Part shown: in pieces, positions 44,201 to 54,953 of the stretch
Numbering within the stretch: position 1 is the first letter of the stretch
How the letters are laid out: each line of letters opens with the position of its first letter
From: Solimonas sp041659605
GTDB lineage: Bacteria; Pseudomonadota; Gammaproteobacteria; Nevskiales; Nevskiaceae
Direction of reading: 5' to 3'
DNA: 64,000 nt
NCBI GenBank assembly: GCA_041659605.1
Contig: JBAZXW010000009.1
Location: 1 to 64,000, forward strand
Translations under genes and position numbers: made by a program
The notes under the pieces: model-generated
The model's input: only the letters and a program-made list of their open reading frames with translations
Told to the model about the DNA's origin: nothing
Databases searched by the model: none

Positions 44201-45874
44201 CTAGGCGCGCTTGAGGACGCCGGCCCGCAGACGCTCGAAGTAGTCGTGGTAGGCGTTCATCGCGCGCGAGCCGAGCAGCAGCATCAGCGGCAGGTTAATC
44301 GCGTACATGAATCCCATGCCGATCGTGCTCAGTGTATCGAGCTGTATCGAGGTCTTGATGAAGCCGAAGCAGGCGCCCGCCGCGGCCAGGCACCACAGCC
44401 AGCGGTACGGTGTGATCCAGCGCGGTCCGAACAGGTAGATCATGCCCTGCTCGCCGTAGTAGCCGTAGCTGATGATGCAGGACAGGCCAAAGACCCAGAC
44501 GGCAACGGTGATCAGCCAGCGGCCGAGTCCGTCGTGCACTGAGTCGAAACCTTTCGCGACCAGCGTGGCGCCGCGGTAATCGGCGAACAAGCCGGTTTCG
44601 AGCATGCCCGGCTGCGCTTGCGCGGCGACCGGCTGCCATGTCAGGCGATAAGTGCCGGCGTCTGTCTGCACCGCACCGTAGACGCGCCGGCGCGCACCGT
44701 CGATGCTGGCCATGACGAAGACCGGTGCCTGGTCGCGGCGCAGTTCCGCCGGCGCTGATGCCGGCAGCGCGTCGAGCTGCGGCTGCCAGTGCCCGGCGCT
44801 GCTTTCGACGAAGGCGGGCGCAGCATCCCAGTCTGCCGCAGGCGCACGGTTCCAGACGCCGGTCGAAAGCACGACCAGGCCGGTGACGGTGCAGACGAAA
44901 ATGGTGTCGATGAAGGGCTCCAGACCCGAGACGACGCCCTCGGTGACCGGCTCCGGCGTCTTCACCGCCGAGTGCGCGATCGGCGCGGTGCCCAGGCCGG
45001 CCTCGCTGGAGAACAGCGCGCGCTTCATGCCCCACGCGAAGGCCGTGCCCATGACGCCGCCCGCAAAGGCGCCGGTCCCCTCGGTCGAGGAGAAGGCGCC
45101 GGCGAAGATCAGACGGAACAGCTCCGGCAGCTGCTCACTCTTGAGCACGATGACGTACAAGCCGGCCAGTACATAAATGCCGCACTTGAACGGCACTAGG
45201 GTCTTGGTGACATTTCCGATGCGCTGGATGCCGCCGAGGATGACGATGCCGGCGAGCGTCGCAAGAATGACGCCGCTGATCCAGCTGGGCACGCCGAAAT
45301 ATTCGCGGGTCATGTCGGCAACGCTCCACGTCTGGAACATGTTGCCGCCGGTGAATGCGAACAGCAGCAGCGCCAGGGCGAAGATGCCTCCAATCGCGCG
45401 ACCCAACGGCCGCAAGCGCGGGTCGATTCCGGTCAGCCCTTCGCGCGCGACGTACATGGCGCCGCCATGGGGGTTCAGGGGATCCGAAGTGTCGCGGTAC
45501 AGCAGCGACAGCGTCACCTCGGTGGTCTTCAGCGCCATGCCGACGATGCCGACGACCCACATCCAGAACACTGCGCCGGGGCCACCGAAGTCGACTGCGA
45601 TCGCCATACCGGCGATGGCCCCCAGGCCGACGGTGCCGGACATGGCGGCGGTCAGGGCCTGGAAATGGGTCAGCGCACCCGGACCTTCGGAGGTGTCGAT
45701 GCCCCTGCCCGCACACAGCGCGATGCCGTGGGTCAGCGAGCGGTACTGACAGAACCTCGTCCACAAGGTGAACAACAGGCCTATGCCGAGCAGAGCCTGC
45801 AGCACCGGCGTGGACAGCAGGACCGCATTGATGCGGTCCATGCCCGCAAACAAGGTCTCTACCGGGGCCTCCAT
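44201..45874 (-). CDS. alanine/glycine:cation symporter (AGCS family) with hydrophilic insertion
   Basis: A 557-residue sodium/proton-coupled amino-acid importer. Family marks are ALTAAMSGTVGLGAIAGMAIA and SEAGLGTAPIAHSAVKT, and about eleven helices are predicted. Residues about 341-440 form a hydrophilic stretch, with a putative beta-rich core (APVFVMASIDGARRRVYGAV), between helices, making the protein about 100 residues longer than typical AGCS carriers. It is 12 bp downstream of the APC permease and 24 bp upstream of hemH. Confidence 0.9.
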   Translation of the reverse strand: MEAPVETLFAGMDRINAVLLSTPVLQALLGIGLLFTLWTRFCQYRSLTHGIALCAGRGIDTSEGPGALTHFQALTAAMSGTVGLGAIAGMAIAVDFGGPGAVFWMWVVGIVGMALKTTEVTLSLLYRDTSDPLNPHGGAMYVAREGLTGIDPRLRPLGRAIGGIFALALLLFAFTGGNMFQTWSVADMTREYFGVPSWISGVILATLAGIVILGGIQRIGNVTKTLVPFKCGIYVLAGLYVIVLKSEQLPELFRLIFAGAFSSTEGTGAFAGGVMGTAFAWGMKRALFSSEAGLGTAPIAHSAVKTPEPVTEGVVSGLEPFIDTIFVCTVTGLVVLSTGVWNRAPAADWDAAPAFVESSAGHWQPQLDALPASAPAELRRDQAPVFVMASIDGARRRVYGAVQTDAGTYRLTWQPVAAQAQPGMLETGLFADYRGATLVAKGFDSVHDGLGRWLITVAVWVFGLSCIISYGYYGEQGMIYLFGPRWITPYRWLWCLAAAGACFGFIKTSIQLDTLSTIGMGFMYAINLPLMLLLGSRAMNAYHDYFERLRAGVLKRA

Positions 45875-45886
45875 CGAGCCGTCACC

Positions 45887-47299
45887 TCAGGACTGGCTGG
45901 CAAGCTGGCTGTGGCTGCGCGAGTACGTGAAGTAGATGATCAGCCCGACCGTCATCCAGATTGCGAAGGCGATCCAGGTCAGCCTCGGCAGGCTGACCAT
46001 CAGCCAGCCGCAGAAGCCCATGCCCAGGATCGGGACGATCGGGACCAGCGGCGTCTTGAACGGGCGCAGCATGTCCGGGCGCGTCTTGCGCAGGGCAATG
46101 ACGCTCGCGCAGACCAGGAAGAACGCGCCGAGCGTGCCCAGGTTCACCAGCTCGGCGACGCGGCCGATCGGGAAGAAGCCGGCAATCATCGAGATGACTA
46201 CACCGCTGCCGATGATCAGCTTCACCGGCGTCTGCGTCTTCGGGTGCACGGTCGCCATCGCGGCCGGCAGCAGGCCGTCGCGACTCATCGCCAGCACGAC
46301 GCGGGTGAGGCCGTAGTAGAGCACCAGCATCACCGTGGTGATGCCGAAGATCGCGCCGGTGGCGATCATGCCCTTGGCCCAGTTCATGCCCAGCGTCTCC
46401 ATCGCCGCCGCGACCGGCGCCTTGATGTCGATCTGCTGGTAGGGGACGACGCCGGTGAGGATGCCGGAGACGACGATGTAGAGCACCGTGCAGATGCCCA
46501 GCGAAGCCAGGATGCCGATCGGCAGGTCGCGCTGCGGGTTGATCGCTTCTTCACCTGCGGTCGACACCGCGTCGAAGCCGATATAGGCAAAGAAGATCAG
46601 CGCGGCGGCGGTGGTCACGCCCATGAAGCCATAGTGACCCTCGCCGTTGGCATCGACCACGCGTTCGGGGATGAACGGCACCCAGTTGTCCGGATTCACG
46701 TGCGGCCCGGCCAGCGCGATGAACGCGAGGATGGTCACGAGCTTGATGATCACCATCACGCCGTTGAAGCGTGCGGACTCCTTGACGCCCCAGGACAGCA
46801 GAAGCGCCAAAAGCATGACGATGACCATCGCCGGGATGTTGGCGACGGCGCCAGGAACTTCGCCTGGAGCCGACGTGAACTCAACGGGAAGCGTGACGCC
46901 AAAAAAGCTTTCGAGGAGCTTGCCCAGATAGCCCGACCAGCCGATCGAAACAGTGGCCGTCGCGACGCTGTATTCGAGCAGCAGCATCCAGCCAATCACC
47001 CAGGCCGGAAACTCGCCGATGCCGGCGTAGGCGTAGCCATAGGCGCTGCCACTGCCGCCGATGGCGCCGGACAGTTCGGCGTAGCACAGTGCCGCGAAGC
47101 CGCAGGCCAGGCCCGAGATCACGAACGACAGCACGATCGCCGGCCCGGCATGCTGTGCGGCGGCGACGCCGGTCAGCACAAAGATACCCGTGCCGATGAT
47201 GCAGCCGATGCCGAGCAGCGTCAGGTCCCACGCGGTAAGGCAGCGCCGCAGGCCGGTGCTGGCGTTGGGATCGATCGCTTTGGTGCGCATCAGGCTCAT
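45887..47299 (-). CDS. APC-superfamily amino-acid permease (cationic amino-acid transporter type)
   Basis: A 470-residue transporter with about twelve predicted helices. The N-terminal LTLLGIGCIIGTGIFVLTGVA is the first-helix substrate loop of the APC fold, followed by CYAELSGAIGGSGSAYGYAY. ATG 47299 was chosen because GGGAG lies nine bases before it, while ATG 47308 would have that same GGGAG with no gap. First gene of the permease-AGCS-hemH run. Confidence 0.9.
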   Translation of the reverse strand: MSLMRTKAIDPNASTGLRRCLTAWDLTLLGIGCIIGTGIFVLTGVAAAQHAGPAIVLSFVISGLACGFAALCYAELSGAIGGSGSAYGYAYAGIGEFPAWVIGWMLLLEYSVATATVSIGWSGYLGKLLESFFGVTLPVEFTSAPGEVPGAVANIPAMVIVMLLALLLSWGVKESARFNGVMVIIKLVTILAFIALAGPHVNPDNWVPFIPERVVDANGEGHYGFMGVTTAAALIFFAYIGFDAVSTAGEEAINPQRDLPIGILASLGICTVLYIVVSGILTGVVPYQQIDIKAPVAAAMETLGMNWAKGMIATGAIFGITTVMLVLYYGLTRVVLAMSRDGLLPAAMATVHPKTQTPVKLIIGSGVVISMIAGFFPIGRVAELVNLGTLGAFFLVCASVIALRKTRPDMLRPFKTPLVPIVPILGMGFCGWLMVSLPRLTWIAFAIWMTVGLIIYFTYSRSHSQLASQS

Positions 47300-47383
47300 G
47301 GACTGCATCTCCCATCGGATGAAACGACGGCCGATTATGCCGGACTTGCCCCAGCCGTCTTACCGGGAACGCCCTCAGCGCGC

Positions 47384-47416
47384 CAAAAAAGAAAGCCCGG
47401 CTCGAGGCCGGGCTTC
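47384..47416 (-). terminator. terminator between the thiolase and the APC permease
   Basis: On the minus strand AAGCCCGGC/GCCGGGCTT hairpin with CTCGA-containing loop, then TTCTTTTTT. It terminates the thiolase transcript. Confidence 0.87.
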
Positions 47417-47446
47417 CTGGTGCCGTCAGTTTACGGAGTGTGTACC

Positions 47447-47479
47447 GCTTGTTTTGAACTCCGCGACATGGATGTCGCG
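47447..47479 (-). repeat. hairpin repeat copy D, after the thiolase gene
   Basis: Read on the minus strand: stem CGCGACA/TGTCGCG, loop TCCA, tail GAGTTCAAAACAAGC. It begins about 22 bases past the thiolase stop, in sense orientation, and precedes the terminator, as copy B does after groEL. Its upstream flank differs from the other three copies. Confidence 0.72.
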
Positions 47480-47500
47480 CGCTGTGCCATGGACGGCAAC

Positions 47501-48790
47501 TCAGCCGCCTTCGACGATCGCGACCACGCCCTGGCCGCCCGCTGCGCAGATCGAGATCAGGCCGCGACCGCCGCCGTTCTGCTGGATGATCTTTGCCAGC
47601 GTCGCCAGAATGCGGCCGCCGGTCGCGGCGAACGGATGGCCGGCCGCAAGGCTGCCGCCCTTGATGTTCATCCTGCTGCGGTCGATCGAACCCAGCGGCT
47701 TGTCCAGGCCCAGGCGCTCCTTGCAGAAGCGCGGGTCTTCCCAGGCCTTGAGTGTGCACAGCACCTGCGCGGCGAAGGCTTCATGGATTTCGTAGTAGTC
47801 GAAATCCTGCAGCTTGATGCCGGCGCGCGCGAGCATGCGCGGCACCGCATAGGCCGGCGCCATCAGCAAGCCCTCCTTCCGGCCGCCGGCAAAATCGACC
47901 GCGGCGGTCTCGGCATGGGTCAGGTAGGCCAGCGGCTTGAGGCCGCGCGCCGCTGCCCAGTCCTCGGAGGCGAGCAGCACCGCGGAGGCGCCGTCGGTCA
48001 GCGGCGTCGAGTTGCCGGCGGTCAGCGTGCCCTGGCCCGACTTGCGATCGAAAGCCGGCGACAGCGACGCGAGCTTCTCCAGAGAGATGTCGGCGCGCAG
48101 GTTGTTGTCGCGCTCCAGGCCGGAGAATGGCACGATCAGATCGCTGAAGAAGCCTTCGTCGTAGGCCTTCGCGGCCTTCTGGTGCGATTCGAGCGCCAGC
48201 AGATCCTGGTCCTCGCGGCGGATCTTCCATTCCTTGGCCATCACTTCGCAGTGCTGACCCATGCTCATGCGCGTGCGCGGCTCGCCGTTGTTCGGGGTCG
48301 CCGGCGCCAGCATCGACGGGCGGAACTTCGCCAGCGCCTTGAGGCGCTGGGCGCCGGTCTTGGCGCGGTTCACTTCGAGCAGGATCTTGCGCAGCTTGTC
48401 GTTGACTTCGATCGGCGCGTCGGAAGTCGTGTCGACGCCGCCGACGATGCCGGATTCGATCTGGCCGAGCGCGATCTTGTTGCCGACGTTGATTGCCGAC
48501 TGCAGGCCGGTGCCGCAGGCCATCTGCACGTCGCTGGCCGCCGTGTCCGCCGACAGGCCGGACGACAGCACCGACTCGCGGCACAGGTTGAAGTCGCGCG
48601 AGTGCTTGAGCACCGCGCCGGCCTGCACCTCGCCGATGCGCTCGCCATGCAGCTGGAACTTGTCGACCACGCCCTTGAAGGCGGTGGTCAGCATCTCCTG
48701 GTTCGACTTCGTCGCGTACGCGGTATTGGAGCGCGCAAACGGAATGCGCGCACCGCCGAGAATCGCCACCTTGCGGCCCTGGGGTTTCAT
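47501..48790 (-). CDS. thiolase (acetyl-CoA C-acyltransferase, FadI-like)
   Basis: A 429-residue thiolase that cleaves or forms beta-ketoacyl-CoA. The acyl-enzyme cysteine lies in QMACGTGLQSAINVG (about residues 88-102), the histidine in YEIHEAFAAQVL, and the second cysteine in SICAAGGQGVVAIVE. AGGAG precedes ATG 48790. It is of the FadI long-chain type rather than the short biosynthetic PhaA type on length and sequence, but a degradative versus biosynthetic role is inferred. It is flanked by a terminator and by a BIME at 48896. Confidence 0.92.
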   Translation of the reverse strand: MKPQGRKVAILGGARIPFARSNTAYATKSNQEMLTTAFKGVVDKFQLHGERIGEVQAGAVLKHSRDFNLCRESVLSSGLSADTAASDVQMACGTGLQSAINVGNKIALGQIESGIVGGVDTTSDAPIEVNDKLRKILLEVNRAKTGAQRLKALAKFRPSMLAPATPNNGEPRTRMSMGQHCEVMAKEWKIRREDQDLLALESHQKAAKAYDEGFFSDLIVPFSGLERDNNLRADISLEKLASLSPAFDRKSGQGTLTAGNSTPLTDGASAVLLASEDWAAARGLKPLAYLTHAETAAVDFAGGRKEGLLMAPAYAVPRMLARAGIKLQDFDYYEIHEAFAAQVLCTLKAWEDPRFCKERLGLDKPLGSIDRSRMNIKGGSLAAGHPFAATGGRILATLAKIIQQNGGGRGLISICAAGGQGVVAIVEGG

Positions 48791-48895
48791 CGGATGCTCC
48801 TGAGAGGAAAGGGAATAGGAAGCTGGGCCGATTATCCGGGGGCCCCGTGACAATGGCTATTGCCGGTGCGCCAGCAGCGATGGCGCCGACCGCCA

Positions 48896-48977
48896 GTAGG
48901 AAGGGCTGAGCGGAGCGAAGCCCATCGTCGCCGCACACGATGGGCTTCCCCCGGATCAAGTCCGGGGTCAGCCCATC

Positions 48978-48982
<5 letters not shown>
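48896..48982. repeat. BIME-like element with two inverted GTAGG/GGGCTGAGCG copies
   Basis: GTAGGAAGGGCTGAGCGGAG, GCCCATCGT...ACGATGGGC and the inverted TCAGCCCATCCTAC end make two nested inverted repeats between the thiolase and recQ. It is related to 13306-13335. Confidence 0.75.
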
Positions 48983-50831
<1,849 letters not shown>

Positions 50832-50854
50832 TGCGCGGCGTGCCGCTTCCGCGC

Positions 50855-52216
50855 TCAGTTTTCCTGCGACCACTCGGCGATGATGTGCTCGAGGTAGTGG
50901 ATGTGGTGCAGGCCCTGGGCGAACACCTCGTCGGCCATGATGCGGCGCTGCAGCGGGATGTTGACGTGGATGCCTTCGATCACCATTTCGGCCAGCGCCT
51001 GGCTCATGCGCGCGAGCGCGGTCTCGCGGTCGCGTCCGTAGGCGATCAGCTTGCCGATCATCGAGTCATAATGCGGCGGCACGCGGTAGCCGGTATAGCA
51101 GTGCGAGTCGAGACGGATGCCGGGGCCGCCCGGCGCGTGATACTTCTTGATCTCGCCGGGCGAGGGGATGAAGCTGCGCGGATGCTCGGCGTTGATGCGG
51201 CATTCGATCGCATGGCCGCGAAACTCGATGTCGCTCTGCCGTAGCGTCAGCGGCTCGCCGTCGGCGATCTGGATCATCTCGCGGATCAGGTCGATTCCGG
51301 TGACCATCTCGGTCACCGGATGCTCCACCTGGATGCGCGTGTTCATCTCGATGAAGTAGAAGCGGCCTTCCTCGTAGAGGAATTCGAAGGTGCCGGCGCC
51401 GCGGTAGGCGATGCGCTTGCAGGCGGCGACGCACAGCGCGCCGATCTCCGCGCGCTGCGCCGGCGTGATACCGGGTGCGGGCGATTCCTCGACGACCTTC
51501 TGGTTGCGCCGCTGCATTGAGCAATCGCGCTCGCCCAGGTGCACGGCGTTGCCCTGGCCATCCGACAGCACCTGGAACTCGATGTGACGCGGCGTTTCCA
51601 GGTATTTCTCCATGAACACGCTGCCGTCGCGGAACGCGGCTTGCGCTTCGCTGCGTGCCAGCTGGATCTTCTGGATCAGCTCGCCCTTGGCGTGGACGAC
51701 GTGCATGCCGCGCCCGCCGCCGCCCGCCGCCGCCTTGATCAGGACCGGATAGCCGACTTTCGCGGCGATGTCGATGCAGGCCTGCTCGTCGTCCGGCAGC
51801 ACGCCTTCGGAGCCGGGCACGCAGGGCACGCCGGCGGCGATCATCTCTGCCTTGGCATTGGTCTTCGAGCCCATCAGGCGGATCGTCTCCGGCCTTGGGC
51901 CGATGAAGACGAAACCGGACTTCTCGACCGATTCCGCGAAGTCCGCGTTCTCGGAGAGGAAGCCATATCCGGGGTGGATCGCGTCGGCCTGCGTGACCTC
52001 CGCGGCGGAAATGATCGCCGCCATGTTGAGGTAGCTGCGGCCGGCCTGGGCCGGGCCGATGCACACCGCCTCGTCGGCCAGCGCCACATGCTTCTGCTCG
52101 CGGTCGGCCGTCGAATAGACCGCGACCGTTTTGATCCCGAGCTGGCGGCAGCAGCGCAGGATGCGCAGGGCGATCTCGCCGCGATTGGCGATCAGGATCT
52201 TCTTGATGTATTTCAT
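50855..52216 (-). CDS. accC: biotin carboxylase subunit of acetyl-CoA carboxylase
   Basis: A 453-residue ATP-grasp enzyme that carboxylates the biotin on AccB. The opening KILIANRGEIALRI, the glycine-rich ATP loop KAAAGGGGRGMHVV, the Lys/Glu catalytic block (YLETPRHIEFQVLSD) and FIEMNTRIQVEHPVTE are diagnostic. It is 31 bp downstream of accB in the usual aroQ-accB-accC operon. Confidence 0.97.
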   Translation of the reverse strand: MKYIKKILIANRGEIALRILRCCRQLGIKTVAVYSTADREQKHVALADEAVCIGPAQAGRSYLNMAAIISAAEVTQADAIHPGYGFLSENADFAESVEKSGFVFIGPRPETIRLMGSKTNAKAEMIAAGVPCVPGSEGVLPDDEQACIDIAAKVGYPVLIKAAAGGGGRGMHVVHAKGELIQKIQLARSEAQAAFRDGSVFMEKYLETPRHIEFQVLSDGQGNAVHLGERDCSMQRRNQKVVEESPAPGITPAQRAEIGALCVAACKRIAYRGAGTFEFLYEEGRFYFIEMNTRIQVEHPVTEMVTGIDLIREMIQIADGEPLTLRQSDIEFRGHAIECRINAEHPRSFIPSPGEIKKYHAPGGPGIRLDSHCYTGYRVPPHYDSMIGKLIAYGRDRETALARMSQALAEMVIEGIHVNIPLQRRIMADEVFAQGLHHIHYLEHIIAEWSQEN

Positions 52217-52247
52217 GGCAAGGAAGCGCGGGTGGGTGCGTTCCTTT

Positions 52248-52703
52248 TCACTCGATCGCGAACAGCGGCTGGTCGAACTCGACCGGCTTTTCGTTCTCGA
52301 CCAGGATCTCGACGATCACGCCGCCCTTGTCGGACTCGATCTGGTTGAGCATCTTCATCGCTTCGATGATGCACAGCACCTGACCGGACTTCACCGTCTG
52401 GCCGACCTCGACGAAGGGCTTCGCACCCGGCGAAGGTGTCCGGTAGAAGGTGCCGACCATCGGCGCGCGCACGATGTGGCGGTTGTCCGCCTTGGGGGCC
52501 GGCGCGGCGGCAGCCGGGGCGCTGGCGGCAGCGGCGGGCGCCGGTGCGGCGATCGCGGCCGGAGGTGCCTGTACGTACTGAACGGGCGCGACCGCGACCT
52601 GGCGGGCGATGCGGACCGATTCTTCGCCTTCGCGGACTTCCAGCTCGGAAATACCGCTTTGTTCAACCAGCTCAATCAGCGTCTTGATCTTGCGCAGATC
52701 CAT
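52248..52703 (-). CDS. accB: biotin carboxyl carrier protein
   Basis: A 151-residue BCCP. An N-terminal helical segment, an Ala/Pro-rich linker (about 46-70) and the biotinyl domain with EAMKM at residues 114-118 (biotinylated Lys117) are seen, as is FVEVGQTVKSGQVLCII. It carries the carboxyl group between AccC and the carboxyltransferase. ATG 52703 is the natural family start. It follows aroQ by 17 bp. Confidence 0.96.
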   Translation of the reverse strand: MDLRKIKTLIELVEQSGISELEVREGEESVRIARQVAVAPVQYVQAPPAAIAAPAPAAAASAPAAAAPAPKADNRHIVRAPMVGTFYRTPSPGAKPFVEVGQTVKSGQVLCIIEAMKMLNQIESDKGGVIVEILVENEKPVEFDQPLFAIE

Positions 52704-52720
52704 GATGCCCCCCAAGGGCC

Positions 52721-53170
52721 TTAGCGTTGGATTGCCGTCAGGCGTTCGTGTGCGGCGAGCAGGGCCAAGCGATAGCCCAGCGCGCCGCAGCCGACGATGA
52801 GGCCTGCGGCGATGTCGGACAGATAGGAATGCCGGCGGAAGGTTTCCCGCGCATGCACATTGGACAGGTGAATCTCGATGAACGGGATCGCGACGCCGAG
52901 CAGCGCATCGCGCAGGGCGATGCTGGTGTGCGTGTAGGCGCCGGGATTGATCAGGATGAAATCGATGCCGTCGCCGCGCGCCTGCTGGACGCGATCGACC
53001 AGCGCGCCCTCGTGGTTGCTCTGGAAACAGTCGAGCGCATGCCCCAGCGCGCGCGCCTCGTCGCGCAGCTGCTGTTCGATTTCGGGCAGGGTCCGGCTGC
53101 CGTAGACCCCCGGCTCGCGGGTGCCCAGCAGGTTCAGATTCGGTCCGTTGATCAGCAGCAGGTGGCTCAA
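52721..53170 (-). CDS. aroQ: 3-dehydroquinate dehydratase, type II
   Basis: A 149-residue shikimate-pathway enzyme. The family opening LLLINGPNLNLLGTREPGVYG (Tyr23 catalytic) is at residues 4-24, and NVHARETFRRHSYLSD carries the catalytic histidine region. The start is taken as TTG 53170 because it gives the usual protein length with no extra N terminus; in-frame ATG 53200 would add 10 residues and ATG 53239 23. It heads the accB-accC operon, as in many gammaproteobacteria. Confidence 0.93.
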   Translation of the reverse strand: MSHLLLINGPNLNLLGTREPGVYGSRTLPEIEQQLRDEARALGHALDCFQSNHEGALVDRVQQARGDGIDFILINPGAYTHTSIALRDALLGVAIPFIEIHLSNVHARETFRRHSYLSDIAAGLIVGCGALGYRLALLAAHERLTAIQR

Positions 53171-53284
53171 GCGATCGGCTCGTCCAGAAGGTTGCCGCAT
53201 TCTGCACGAGCCAACTGAAAGAACACAAGATGCACGCAATTGGCGGAAGATCGCCGCAAATTCCTACGCGATCGAGGAAGGGGC

Positions 53285-53815
53285 CTACAGGTCGACGTTG
53301 CCGTCGAGCTTGGAAGTAATCAAGCTTTCCAAGGATTCGCGCGACAGACCACCCAGAGCGCGGTCGGCGATGCGCCCTTGCGGATCGACCAGCACACTAT
53401 AGGGCAGAGCGCCCTGATCGTTGCCCAGCGCCTGCATCGCCGCGTCGGCGCCGACGAAATCCGGCATGACCGGATAGTTGATGCCGAAGCGCGCGACGAC
53501 CGGCGCGACCGCGACGGCGTCGTCCAGCGCCGGGCCGAGAATCTGCAGGCCGCGCGCGGCGTAGCGGCGCTGCGCATCCACCAGCAGCGGCAACTCGTCC
53601 ATGCACGGTGCGCACCACGAGGCCCAGAAGTTGACCAGCACCCATTTCCCGCGCAGCGCGGCGAGCGAGTGCTCCTGTCCCGCCGCATCGCGCAGGACCA
53701 GCGCCGGGGCGGGCTGCCCGAGCGGCGAAGGCGCGCGGTCCCAGGCGCGATAGGCGATGAAGCCGGCGGTGCCGGCCGCCAGGGCCAGCGCGAACAGAGT
53801 GAATGCCTGGCGCAT
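53285..53815 (-). CDS. TlpA-like thioredoxin-family protein
   Basis: A 176-residue periplasmic or membrane-anchored thiol oxidoreductase. A hydrophobic N-terminal helix (about 4-22) is followed by a thioredoxin fold with WASWCAPCMDE (Cys68, Cys71). It likely reduces disulfides in the periplasm, as in cytochrome c maturation, but no such genes are adjacent. It lies 34 bp downstream of cutA on the same strand. Confidence 0.88.
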   Translation of the reverse strand: MRQAFTLFALALAAGTAGFIAYRAWDRAPSPLGQPAPALVLRDAAGQEHSLAALRGKWVLVNFWASWCAPCMDELPLLVDAQRRYAARGLQILGPALDDAVAVAPVVARFGINYPVMPDFVGADAAMQALGNDQGALPYSVLVDPQGRIADRALGGLSRESLESLITSKLDGNVDL

Positions 53816-53849
53816 GTGGTTCTTGGATGAGTGTCGGGTCGCGTCGGGG

Positions 53850-54161
53850 TCAGCGGCAGGCGTCGAGCACCCACTGCAGGTACGGCGGATGCCCGCGATC
53901 CAGGTCGACCGCGACGATCTCCGGAAGTTCGTAGGGATGGCGCGACAGTACGGCGCTGCGCAGGTCCTCGAAGCGGTCGGCCGGATGCTTGATCAGCAGC
54001 AGCACCTCGTCGTCGCGGCAGACGGCGTCGTGCCATCGATACACCGAGCGCACGCCGGGGATGATGTTGACGCAGGCGGCGACGCGGGTGCGCACGAGCA
54101 GGTCGGCCAGCGCATCGGCCGCGTCGGCGGGACAGGTGACGAGGGCAACGGCGACGGACAT
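53850..54161 (-). CDS. cutA: divalent-cation tolerance protein CutA
   Basis: A 103-residue trimer-forming PII-like protein. The family pattern AACVNIIPGVRSVYRWHDAV and EVLLLIKHPADRFEDL...HPYELPEIVAV is clear. CutA has been linked to copper tolerance; the exact role is unsettled. ATG 54161 is the family start. Divergent from the histidine kinase. Confidence 0.93.
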   Translation of the reverse strand: MSVAVALVTCPADAADALADLLVRTRVAACVNIIPGVRSVYRWHDAVCRDDEVLLLIKHPADRFEDLRSAVLSRHPYELPEIVAVDLDRGHPPYLQWVLDACR

Positions 54162-54227
54162 CGGTGTATTGTGTCGCGCGGCGACGCCGACGACAAAGAC
54201 CGGTGCCGTCAACGACATCCATCCGAC

Positions 54228-54953
54228 GTGATCAAGATCCTTTCCCTGTCCGCGCTGTTGCTGGCGGTGGGTGCGACGAGCTACGGCTTCTGGTACTGGC
54301 GGCGCCAGGCGCGTGCGGCCGAGGCCCGGCTGCGCGAGGCGCCCCGCCAACCGGACCAGCGCGAGCGCGAGCGGATCGCCGCTGAAGAGCGCGCCAAGAT
54401 CTTCCGCGATCTGCACGACGACATCGGCGTCAAGCTGCTGGCGCTGCTGCACACCGTCGGCGACGTGCGCCAGGCCGACCTCGTGCGCTCGATCATCTAT
54501 GACATGCGCGATATCGTCTCGCGCTCGCGCCGTCCGCCCGGCACCCTGCTGGAAGTGCTCGCTCAGATCCGCGACGAGATGGAGCAGCGGCTTGAAGCCT
54601 TCAACGTCGAACTGGGCTGGCGCCAGGATCCGGCGACGCCGGATGTCCCGATGGTGGGCGGGAGTACGCTCAATCTGTTCCGGATCATGCGCGAGGCGGT
54701 CACCAATGCGATCCGCCATGCGGGCGCGAGCATCATCGCGGTCAACATCGCCTGCCGCGACGGTCAACTGGTGTTCGAGATCGCCAACGATCGACCCGGT
54801 CCGCGCCGGTCCACATCCGGTGGCAGCGGTACGCTGGGCATGCAGGAGCGCGCCGCGTCCCTGGGCGGTAGCGTAAGCTGGCTCAACGAGCCTTCCGGCG
54901 GCGTCAAGGTCGTCCTGGAAGTTCCATTGGATTCGTTACAGGCGGTGTCGTGA
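54228..54953 (+). CDS. NarL-system sensor histidine kinase (short form)
   Basis: A 241-residue kinase with one N-terminal helix (about 5-23), an Arg/Glu-rich coiled coil, the HisKA_3 box RDLHDDIGVKLLALLH (about 60-75) and an HATPase domain (EAVTNAIRHAG and the GGSGTLGMQERAASLGG). No sensor domain is present, so the input must come from the helix or a partner. GTG 54228 is the start because no upstream ATG gives a sensible N terminus. It overlaps the response-regulator gene by 4 bp. Confidence 0.88.
   Translation: MIKILSLSALLLAVGATSYGFWYWRRQARAAEARLREAPRQPDQRERERIAAEERAKIFRDLHDDIGVKLLALLHTVGDVRQADLVRSIIYDMRDIVSRSRRPPGTLLEVLAQIRDEMEQRLEAFNVELGWRQDPATPDVPMVGGSTLNLFRIMREAVTNAIRHAGASIIAVNIACRDGQLVFEIANDRPGPRRSTSGGSGTLGMQERAASLGGSVSWLNEPSGGVKVVLEVPLDSLQAVS

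Noticed and set aside
45467..48850. 1127-residue open frame on the plus strand
   Set aside because: It lies antisense to the AGCS symporter, APC permease and thiolase, whose motifs are clear, and its translation is low-complexity (His/Arg/Gln/Ala rich). It is a GC-bias shadow.
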